Assembly: GCA_015521945.1 (NCBI GenBank)
Contig: WANG01000006.1
Span: 1-6,743 of the forward strand
Source of the DNA: Candidatus Hydrothermarchaeota archaeon
GTDB lineage: Archaea; Hydrothermarchaeota; Hydrothermarchaeia; Hydrothermarchaeales; BMS3B
DNA: 6,743 nucleotides
Direction: 5' to 3'
Position 1 is the stretch's first letter; each line of letters begins with the position of its first letter. Positions 1-5,692 of the stretch are shown here, piece after piece. The notes below the pieces were generated by a model. That model was not told the DNA's origin, ran no database searches, and was given only the letters and a program-made list of their open reading frames with translations. The position numbers and the translations under genes were made by a program.

Positions 1-2678
1 CCCTTCAGGATCTCCTGCAGCACGCTGGCAACCTCCTTCCCCCTGCTCCTCAGCTCGGGCACCTGCATGAGCCTCTGCATGATGGTTGCAAAGTCCCTGC
101 TCTCCTGCCTCTGCACCTCCTCCAGCACCCTCCACTTCCACTCCGGGGCGGTGTATATGAATATCTTAGAAGGCTCAATGCCAGTGACGCTGATTATGCT
201 CTGCACGTCCTCGTAGGTCTGCAGCACCAGCTCCTCCCCCGCCTCTGCTTCAGGGCTGAGCTCCTCCTCCCTGAACTCTGGCCAGGGGGCGGTGCTCACC
301 ATCCCCTCACCCCCCAGCATGCTCCAGCACTCCTCGCACAGGGCGGGGGCGAAGGGGGCGAGAAGCCTCACCCACACCCTGAGCGCCTGCATGCAGGTCT
401 CCCTGTGGGGCACATCCCTGCGCAGGTACCACCTCAGGTCGTTGTGGAAGTCAAAGAGCGCCGCCTGAAGCGCCGAGCGGGTGCGCATCTCCTCTAAGCA
501 CTCGGTAGCCTCCCGCACGTGCCTCTGCACCCTGCTCCTCAGCCACCGGTCAACGTTGCGCTCCTCCTCCCTCCACTCCTCCCTGCCCGCAAGCTCCTCA
601 ATCACCCTGAGAACCCCGCTGAGGCTGGCGCTCATGTCCTGGGCACGCTTGGCGCTCCAGTCAGGGTCCCGCATCCCCTCGCTGGCGTACATCAGGGCGC
701 ACCTGGTAACGCTTGCGCCGTACTCCTCCAGCGCCCTGCGCACCGTGATGAAGTTCCCTGCCTTCTTTGACATCTTGTGCCCCTCAATGCTTATCATCCC
801 GTTAACCGCTATCGCTCTGGGCCAGAGCTCGGGCTCAAACAGGGCAACGTGGTGAAACACAAAGAAGGTCAGGTGGTTTGGAATGAGCTCCTTCGCCGAG
901 TTCCGCAGGTCCACGGGCATCCAGTACAGGAACTCCCGCCTCATCTCCCTCAGGGTCTCCGGGGAGGCACCGCACCTCTGCGCCAGCTCTTCAGGGCTGC
1001 CCTTCCCGTAGAACAGGTAGTCAAACACCTCCCTGCTCAGCCTCTCCCCGTCCACCTTCCCCTGGTTCACGTGCTTTGCGATGGTGTAGAACGCCATGTA
1101 AACCGTGGAGTCGCTCAGGGTCTCAACCTTCCACTCGGGGTCCCAGGGCAGCGGGGTTCCGAGCCCCCCCTTCCTGGCGCACGCCTTGTCCTCAAGCCAC
1201 TCAATGGTGTTCTCAAAGCTCGCCCTCGCCTCCTCCGGGAGGATGCGCATGCCACGCAGCGCCTCCCTGACCCTCGCCTTCCACCCCTCGTCGCTGTACC
1301 TCAGGAACCACTGGTCCTTGAGAATCTTCACTAAGCACCGAGTTCCGCACCTGCACACCACCTCCTCCAGGAGCTCGTACATGACATCCGCAATACCCCT
1401 CGCCACGAAATCAGAGATAAGCCTCTCCTTTGCCTCCTCCACCCGCATGCCGGCGTACTCGCCGGTGTTCTGCTTCAGCACGCCCTTGTAGTACTCATCC
1501 CTGTAAACCCGCTCGGTTGCCTCCTCCAAGCGCTCATCCTCCTGGCTCTCAATGCCCATCTCCTCGCACACCTCAATCGCAGGGTGCTCCCCGTACCCGG
1601 GGGTCTCAATCAGGGAGATGGGCTCTATGCTCCCGAGCACCTCCTCTGGAACCCCGTACTCAGCCGCTCTCTCAGGATTCCGCTGCAGCTCCCTGAGAGC
1701 CACGTAGTCGTAGGGGGCATGGGACGGCACCGACATGACAACACCCGTGGCGCTCCCGGGGTCAACAAAGCTCGCCGGAAGCACGGGCACCCTCCTGCCG
1801 CTAACAGGGTCGGTGCACCACCTGCCTATGAGCTCGGCACCCCCGAGCACCTCTATGAGCTCCACCCCCTCCTTCTGCTCCCTCAGCTTGGGCACCGCCT
1901 GGGAGCTCACTATCCACACCTCCTCCCCCACCCTCACCCTCGCGTACTCCGCCTCTGGATTGAGCCACATGTTGGTAACACCGTAGATGGTCTCCGGTCT
2001 CAGGGTGGCGGCAACAAGGTAGGCGTCCTCAAAGGGAAACTTCAGGAGCACGAACTTGGTGGGGGAGACCCCCTCGCCCTTCAGCCTGTCGTGGTCCCCC
2101 GTCGGGGAGGCATCGTGGGGGCACCACACCACCGGGTGGGTACCCTTGGTAACGTACCCCCTCTCCCTGAGGGTCAGGTACTGCCACTCAATGAACCTTG
2201 AGAAGGCGGGATTCAGGCTGGTGGTGGTGAACTCCCTGCGCCAGTCAATGCTGTGCCCCAGCTCATGCAGCACCTTCTTCGCCTCCCTTATGTAGTACCT
2301 GGCGATGTACTCGGGGTCAGTAAACTTCTCCAGCTCCTCCTCGGGTACCCCGTCAACCTCCCTGAATATCCTGAGCTGCGCCTCATCTCCCCGCCTGACC
2401 CGCTCCGCAGCCCCGGCGATCGGCTCCCCCGTTAGGTGCCACGCCCAGGGGAAGAGCACGTTGTACCCCTGCATCCGCTTGAAACGTGCGTAAACATCAA
2501 CCCTGGTGGAGGTGAAGGCATGGCCCAAGTGCAGGGGACCGTTCATGTAGGGGAAGGGGAAGGTCACGAACACCTTCTCCCGCTCATCTGGGTCAGCCTC
2601 AAATACCCTCTCCCTGCTCCAGCGCTCCGCCCACCTCCTGTCAATCTCCCTGAGCCTCTCAGTGCTGCCCAAGCGCAT
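1..2678 (-). CDS. leuS: Leucyl-tRNA synthetase, archaeal type (C-terminus cut by window edge)
   Basis: This class I synthetase attaches leucine to tRNA-Leu in the cytosol. I read the frame codon by codon: 892 uninterrupted residues run to the left edge, so only the last part of the C-terminal domain is missing (archaeal LeuRS is usually about 930-970 residues). The HIGH motif is HLGH at residues 50-53, preceded by FPFPYMNGPL, which is typical of archaeal/eukaryotic LeuRS. The CP1 editing domain shows TLRPETIYG (225-233) and MSVPSHAPYD, ending in the conserved editing aspartate D324. A CRCGTRC cysteine cluster sits at 442-448. The second signature is KMSKK (635-639), where the family usually has KMSKS. 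Helical anticodon-binding sequence follows. The start overlaps the end of dapF by 20 bp. The strong GGAGGTG site lies only 1 base before this ATG but 7 bases before TTG codon 3, so the true start may be residue 3. Confidence 0.97.
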   Translation of the reverse strand, partial: MRLGSTERLREIDRRWAERWSRERVFEADPDEREKVFVTFPFPYMNGPLHLGHAFTSTRVDVYARFKRMQGYNVLFPWAWHLTGEPIAGAAERVRRGDEAQLRIFREVDGVPEEELEKFTDPEYIARYYIREAKKVLHELGHSIDWRREFTTTSLNPAFSRFIEWQYLTLRERGYVTKGTHPVVWCPHDASPTGDHDRLKGEGVSPTKFVLLKFPFEDAYLVAATLRPETIYGVTNMWLNPEAEYARVRVGEEVWIVSSQAVPKLREQKEGVELIEVLGGAELIGRWCTDPVSGRRVPVLPASFVDPGSATGVVMSVPSHAPYDYVALRELQRNPERAAEYGVPEEVLGSIEPISLIETPGYGEHPAIEVCEEMGIESQEDERLEEATERVYRDEYYKGVLKQNTGEYAGMRVEEAKERLISDFVARGIADVMYELLEEVVCRCGTRCLVKILKDQWFLRYSDEGWKARVREALRGMRILPEEARASFENTIEWLEDKACARKGGLGTPLPWDPEWKVETLSDSTVYMAFYTIAKHVNQGKVDGERLSREVFDYLFYGKGSPEELAQRCGASPETLREMRREFLYWMPVDLRNSAKELIPNHLTFFVFHHVALFEPELWPRAIAVNGMISIEGHKMSKKAGNFITVRRALEEYGASVTRCALMYASEGMRDPDWSAKRAQDMSASLSGVLRVIEELAGREEWREEERNVDRWLRSRVQRHVREATECLEEMRTRSALQAALFDFHNDLRWYLRRDVPHRETCMQALRVWVRLLAPFAPALCEECWSMLGGEGMVSTAPWPEFREEELSPEAEAGEELVLQTYEDVQSIISVTGIEPSKIFIYTAPEWKWRVLEEVQRQESRDFATIMQRLMQVPELRSRGKEVASVLQEILK

Positions 2679-3516
2679 CCACCTCCGCTCTGAACACCCT
2701 CACCGCGGGTCCGGTAAGGCAGAAGCTCCTTTCCCCCTCTCCATCCTCGGCGCTCACCACCAGCTCCCCGCCCCTCGCCAGCACCTTTATCTCCCTCCCC
2801 TCCACCATACCCAGCTCCATGGCAACGGCGCAGGAGGCTGTTATCCCGGTGCCGCAGGCGGGCGTCTCCGCCTCCACACCCCTCTCGTAGGTGCGCACCT
2901 TCAGGGCGCTGCCATCCAGCACCTGCACGAAGTTCACGTTGGCTCCCTCAGGAAACACGGGATGCCACCGTATAGCCCTGCCCAGCTCCTCCACATCCAC
3001 CTCCTCCACATCCTCCACGAACACCACGGCGTGGGGCACGCCCGTGTTCACGGCGCTCACCTCCACCTCACCCGCTGGCGTCTCAAGCCTGAGCCTCAGG
3101 GCGCTCTCAGCCCTCACCGGCACCTGCGCCGGCTCAAACCTCGGAGCCCCCATGTTCACGCTGACCTCACCCCTCGCCCCCTCAGAGCGAATCACGCACA
3201 CCCTCACCTCACCCGCTGGCGTCTCAACCCTCATGCACCTGCGCCCCACGATGCTGAAGTCATAGACGTGCTTGGCAAAGCACCTCATCCCGTTTCCGCA
3301 CATCCCTGCCTCGCTGCCGTCGCTGTTGAAGTACCTGAACCTCACGTCCGCGCTCTCCGAGGGCTCCACAAGGAGCATGCCATCCCCGCCCACCCCCAGC
3401 CTGCGGTTGCAGAGCTTCACCGCAAGCTCCTTCTTCTCCTCCTCGGGTATGGTGTGGTTGAGATTCTCCACCAGCACAAAGTCATTTCCCGTACCGTGGT
3501 ACTTGAATACCCTCAT
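2659..3516 (-). CDS. dapF: Diaminopimelate epimerase
   Basis: DapF interconverts LL- and meso-diaminopimelate without a cofactor, using two cysteines as acid and base. It is the penultimate step of DAP-route lysine synthesis; an archaeon would need it for lysine rather than peptidoglycan. At 285 residues it is full length for the family. Substrate-binding GTGNDFV is at 8-14. RYFNSDGSEAGMCGNG carries the first catalytic cysteine, C73. NTGVPHAV is at 157-164. ERGVEAETPACGTG carries the second catalytic cysteine, C221. Both halves of the active site are therefore intact. The ATG at 3516 is backed by AGGAGGTG four bases upstream, inside the 12 bp gap after srp54. The 3' end overlaps leuS, suggesting coupled translation. 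A 23 bp perfect direct repeat inside the gene encodes ETPAGEV twice (listed separately). Confidence 0.97.
   Translation of the reverse strand: MRVFKYHGTGNDFVLVENLNHTIPEEEKKELAVKLCNRRLGVGGDGMLLVEPSESADVRFRYFNSDGSEAGMCGNGMRCFAKHVYDFSIVGRRCMRVETPAGEVRVCVIRSEGARGEVSVNMGAPRFEPAQVPVRAESALRLRLETPAGEVEVSAVNTGVPHAVVFVEDVEEVDVEELGRAIRWHPVFPEGANVNFVQVLDGSALKVRTYERGVEAETPACGTGITASCAVAMELGMVEGREIKVLARGGELVVSAEDGEGERSFCLTGPAVRVFRAEVDALGQH
2680..2686 (-). promoter_or_regulatory. Ribosome binding site of leuS, inside the end of dapF
   Basis: GGAGGTG on the minus strand lies within the last codons of dapF. It is one base from ATG 2678, which is too close for normal use, but seven bases from the in-frame TTG at 2672-2670. 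It therefore suggests that leuS begins at TTG codon 3. Confidence 0.6.
3064..3086. repeat. 23 bp direct repeat in dapF, copy 1
   Basis: It is identical base for base to 3205-3227, 141 bp (47 codons) away and in the same frame. On the coding strand it encodes the ETPAGEV segment near DapF residues 135-141. Confidence 0.85.
3205..3227. repeat. 23 bp direct repeat in dapF, copy 2
   Basis: The partner of 3064-3086. On the coding strand it encodes the ETPAGEV segment near residues 98-104, with the same codons as the other copy. Confidence 0.85.
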
Positions 3517-3520
3517 GCTG

Positions 3521-3528
3521 CACCTCCT
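3521..3528 (-). promoter_or_regulatory. Ribosome binding site of dapF
   Basis: AGGAGGTG on the minus strand fills most of the 12 bp between the srp54 stop and the dapF ATG, with a four-base spacer. It fixes the dapF start at 3516 and shows that dapF is translated from the srp54 transcript. Confidence 0.8.
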
Positions 3529-4857
3529 CTAAATCTTCATTCCCCGCATCATCCTGGCGAGCTGGGTGAATCCCCTGCCTCTTCCCTTCTTGAAGCTCTT
3601 TATCGCCTTCTTCATGGTGGCATGATACCTGAGCAGCTCCTTAACGTCCTCCACCCTGCTCCCCGAGCCCATGGCGATTCTCCTCACCCTTGAGGCGTTT
3701 ATTATCTTCGGGTTCCTCCTCTCCTCCTTGGTCATGGAGTCCATTATCACCAGGAACCTCCTCATCCTGCTCTCCGTTATCTCAGCCACCTCCTTCGGCA
3801 TTCCCCCACCGAAGCCCGGGAGCATGCTCAGTATCCCCGAGAGGGGACCCATCTTCCTGAGGGACTCTATCTGGGAGTAGAGGTCGTCAAGGGTGAAGTC
3901 GCCCTTTAAGATGTCCTTTGCGGCGCTCTCGTCCATGCTCTCCTTAGCCTTCTCAATCAGCGCCTGTATGTCGCCCATGCCCAGCAGGCGGGAGATGAAG
4001 CGCTCGGGGTTGAACTCCTCAAGGTCATCAATGCGCTCCCCTGTGCCTATGAAGCGCACGGGCGCGCCCGTGGCCGCCACCGCTGAGAGAGCGCCGCCAC
4101 CCCTCGCGGAGCCGTCCAGCTTTGTGAGCACCACCCCGGTTATGCCTATCCTCCTGGAGAACGCCTCAGCCTGAGCACCCGCCTGCTGCCCCATGCTGGC
4201 GTCAATAACCAGAAGCTTCTCATCCGGCTCAAATATCCTGGCGAGCTCCTCCATCTCCTCAAAAAGCTCCTCCTCGCTCCTGTGCCTCCCTGCGGTGTCA
4301 AGAATGAGGATGTCCGCCTTCCCGCCCTCCTTCACCGCATGCCTCACAATTTCAGCGGCGCTTCCGCTCTCCTTCCTCAGAACAGGGATTCTGTACTTCT
4401 CCACAAGCTGCACCAGCTGCTCGTACGCCGCTGGGCGCTGGGTGTCGGCGGCGATTATGGCGGTTCTCAGCCCCCGCTTCTGGAAGTACCTTGCAATCTT
4501 GGCGGTGGTGGTGGTCTTGCCCGAGCCCTGGAGCCCCACCATCATTATCCTCGCCCTTGAGGGCATGCTGCCCGGGGCTTTCCCCCCGAGCAGGGTGAGA
4601 ATCTCCTCATATACCACCTTAACGGCGTGCTCTCTTCTGCTGAGGCCAGCAGGCGGCTTCTCCCTGAGCATTCTCTCCTCTATGCGCCTGCTGAGCTCCA
4701 GAACGAGCTTTACGTTAACATCCGAGCTGAGCAGGGCTCGCTGAATCTCCCTCACGAGCTCCTTCACAAGCTTCTCGTCAAGCGCCCCTGCTCTGGTAAT
4801 CCTCCTTATAACACCGCTCAGCGATTCGCCAAGCTTCTCAAGCACCATCTCAACCAT
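3529..4857 (-). CDS. srp54: Signal recognition particle GTPase SRP54
   Basis: SRP54 binds 7S RNA and signal sequences of nascent proteins and delivers ribosomes to the membrane receptor FtsY. The protein is 442 residues, normal for archaea. A helical N domain (about 1-95) precedes the G domain, with P-loop GLQGSGKT (108-115), DTQRPAA (138-144), DTAGR (187-191), TKLD (245-248) and GTGE (271-274). The M domain (about 310-442) has the methionine- and glycine-rich finger loop around 339-352 and the RNA-binding helix-turn-helix with GSGS at 407-410, ending in a basic, Met-rich tail. Two possible starts exist: ATG at 4857 and ATG at 4848 (residue 4). The second gives MVLEKLGESL, closer to usual archaeal SRP54 N-termini. 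It also lies about 28 bases from the TATA-like box, which would fit a leaderless mRNA. No clear Shine-Dalgarno precedes either start. Confidence 0.98.
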   Translation of the reverse strand: MVEMVLEKLGESLSGVIRRITRAGALDEKLVKELVREIQRALLSSDVNVKLVLELSRRIEERMLREKPPAGLSRREHAVKVVYEEILTLLGGKAPGSMPSRARIMMVGLQGSGKTTTTAKIARYFQKRGLRTAIIAADTQRPAAYEQLVQLVEKYRIPVLRKESGSAAEIVRHAVKEGGKADILILDTAGRHRSEEELFEEMEELARIFEPDEKLLVIDASMGQQAGAQAEAFSRRIGITGVVLTKLDGSARGGGALSAVAATGAPVRFIGTGERIDDLEEFNPERFISRLLGMGDIQALIEKAKESMDESAAKDILKGDFTLDDLYSQIESLRKMGPLSGILSMLPGFGGGMPKEVAEITESRMRRFLVIMDSMTKEERRNPKIINASRVRRIAMGSGSRVEDVKELLRYHATMKKAIKSFKKGRGRGFTQLARMMRGMKI

Positions 4858-4871
4858 TCCGAAGGTTACCC

Positions 4872-4879
4872 ATTAAAAA
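4872..4879 (-). promoter_or_regulatory. TATA-like box for srp54-dapF-leuS
   Basis: On the minus strand this reads TTTTTAAT, preceded by CGATAAGA, a BRE-like purine-rich stretch. It lies in the 33 bp gap after the CcmH/DUF1573 gene. Its centre is about 28 bases from ATG 4848 but only about 19 from ATG 4857, which favours the shorter SRP54. The run of five T could also act as a weak archaeal terminator for the gene upstream. Confidence 0.45.
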
Positions 4880-4890
4880 TCTTATCGTAG

Positions 4891-5595
4891 CTACTCCACC
4901 TGCACCAGCCTGAGCCTGACCGTGAGCACCGGAGTTACGGGGTCGGAGGTGCGCAGGTACACGCTGCGAATCACCAGCCCCCTGAGGTCGCTGTGCACGG
5001 TGGGGTCGTAGTATATTCTCAGGGTGGCGCTCTCCCCCGGCTCAAGCCCCACGTTTATGCTCCCAGCCTCCATTCCGTACCTCTCGCTCTCGTAGCCGCG
5101 GTAAACTATGGAGGCGGTGGTGCAGGAGCAGGAGGTGTATAGGCTGAGGAGCTCAAGCTCCCGGTTGCCCGCGTTGGTTATCCTCACATCCCTCACCACG
5201 GTTCCCCCTGCCACGCTGACCTCCCCCAGGTCCAGCTCCGTGGTCTCCGCCTTCACCACTCCCCTGTTCTCAGGCGCCCTCTCCAGCAGCTTCTGGCGGT
5301 ACTCCTCCCTCAGCTTCTGGTCCCTGAAGGAGTCTATACCGTACCTCTCAATGTACCTGAGGATTACCTCCTCCCTGCCAAGACCAGCGTCTATTAACCC
5401 GTCAGCATAGGCCTGGCGCTCAATGGCGAGCTCGCAGCACCCGGCGCTTATGGGCTGACCGCAGCAGGGGCACTGGAAGAGGTTGTATATCTCCTCACGC
5501 TCCGGAGGTGTGGCGCTCACCGTCTTGGAGAGCAGCATGGCTCCGCTACCCCCGAGAACCATGCCCGCCACCAGTAACAGCAGGTACCTCCGCAT
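4891..5595 (-). CDS. Exported CcmH-like cysteine domain fused to DUF1573 domain
   Basis: This 234-residue protein has a basic start (RR at 2-3), a hydrophobic stretch at about 4-22, and a possible signal peptidase site after VSA (26-28). It should therefore act outside the membrane, either released or anchored. Residues about 33-90 resemble the CcmH dithiol domain of cytochrome c maturation: CPCCGQPIS, then a helical part with an E/G/REEVI...RYG pattern like that of CcmH. The cysteines are C42, C44, C45, C53 and C54. Residues about 115-232 resemble DUF1573, an immunoglobulin-like fold: LDLGEV, a V.ITNAG.REL strand, SCSCTT (C156, C158) and LEPGESATLRIYYDP. All seven cysteines lie in these motifs. 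Its exact role is unknown; thiol reduction, metal handling or haem attachment to apocytochromes are possible. It is divergent from trxB and 33 bp upstream of srp54. The domain assignments come from motif recognition only. Confidence 0.75.
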   Translation of the reverse strand: MRRYLLLLVAGMVLGGSGAMLLSKTVSATPPEREEIYNLFQCPCCGQPISAGCCELAIERQAYADGLIDAGLGREEVILRYIERYGIDSFRDQKLREEYRQKLLERAPENRGVVKAETTELDLGEVSVAGGTVVRDVRITNAGNRELELLSLYTSCSCTTASIVYRGYESERYGMEAGSINVGLEPGESATLRIYYDPTVHSDLRGLVIRSVYLRTSDPVTPVLTVRLRLVQVE

Positions 5596-5617
5596 TCATG
5601 CTACCTCTCATGCAGAT

Positions 5618-5625
5618 GTTAAAAA
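5618..5625 (-). promoter_or_regulatory. TATA-like box for the CcmH/DUF1573 gene
   Basis: On the minus strand this reads TTTTTAAC, preceded by the purine-rich CGAAAGG, which could act as a BRE. Its centre is about 26.5 bases from the ATG at 5595, the archaeal TATA-to-start-site distance, so the transcript could be leaderless. GAGAGGT, seven bases before the ATG, could instead serve as a ribosome site if transcription starts further upstream. Confidence 0.5.
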
Positions 5626-5643
5626 CCTTTCGGATTACGGAGT

Positions 5644-5654
5644 GGCAAGTTGCC
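5644..5654. promoter_or_regulatory. 11 bp palindrome between divergent promoters (possible operator)
   Basis: GGCAAGTTGCC is a perfect inverted repeat with 5 bp arms and a single central base. It lies between the two TATA-like boxes of the divergent genes. A third copy of the half-site, TTGCC, occurs at 5667-5671 and overlaps the end of the trxB TATA-like box. This would suit a dimeric regulator acting on both promoters; no regulator gene is visible in the window. Confidence 0.35.
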
Positions 5655-5660
5655 CAAACG

Positions 5661-5668
5661 TATTTATT
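5661..5668 (+). promoter_or_regulatory. TATA-like box for trxB
   Basis: TATTTATT is the only AT-rich octamer shortly before trxB. Its centre is about 28 bases from the GTG at 5693, so a transcript from it would begin close to the start codon. Read on the other strand it is AATAAATA, so it could also drive the leftward gene with a leader of about 40 bases. Confidence 0.5.
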
Positions 5669-5680
5669 GCCAGATGGAGC

Positions 5681-5685
5681 AGGAG
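5681..5685 (+). promoter_or_regulatory. Possible ribosome binding site of trxB
   Basis: AGGAG sits seven bases before GTG 5693. It competes with GGGGTGG (5690-5696), which would suit GTG 5702. If transcription starts about 26 bases after the TATA-like box at 5661-5668, neither site would be fully present in the mRNA. Confidence 0.45.
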
Positions 5686-5692
5686 TTAAGGG

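Noticed and set aside
481..2435. Several plus-strand open frames of 60-205 codons across leuS
   Set aside because: All are antisense to an intact leuS frame with low-complexity Pro/Ser/Leu/His products, so they are by-products of high GC content.
2662..3693. Long plus-strand open frame (343 codons) across dapF
   Set aside because: It lies opposite the clear dapF and the end of srp54. Its translation is rich in His, Pro and Leu with no recognisable motif, as expected for the reverse of GC-rich coding DNA.
4193..4744. Plus-strand Ser-rich open frame (183 codons) opposite srp54
   Set aside because: It is the complement of the conserved GTPase domain. The Ser/Leu-rich run comes from reversed Glu/Arg codons, not from a membrane protein.
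4858..4890. Possible strong terminator between the CcmH/DUF1573 gene and srp54
   Set aside because: There is a run of only five T and no stem-loop. A TATA-like role fits the position better, so it was not listed as a terminator.
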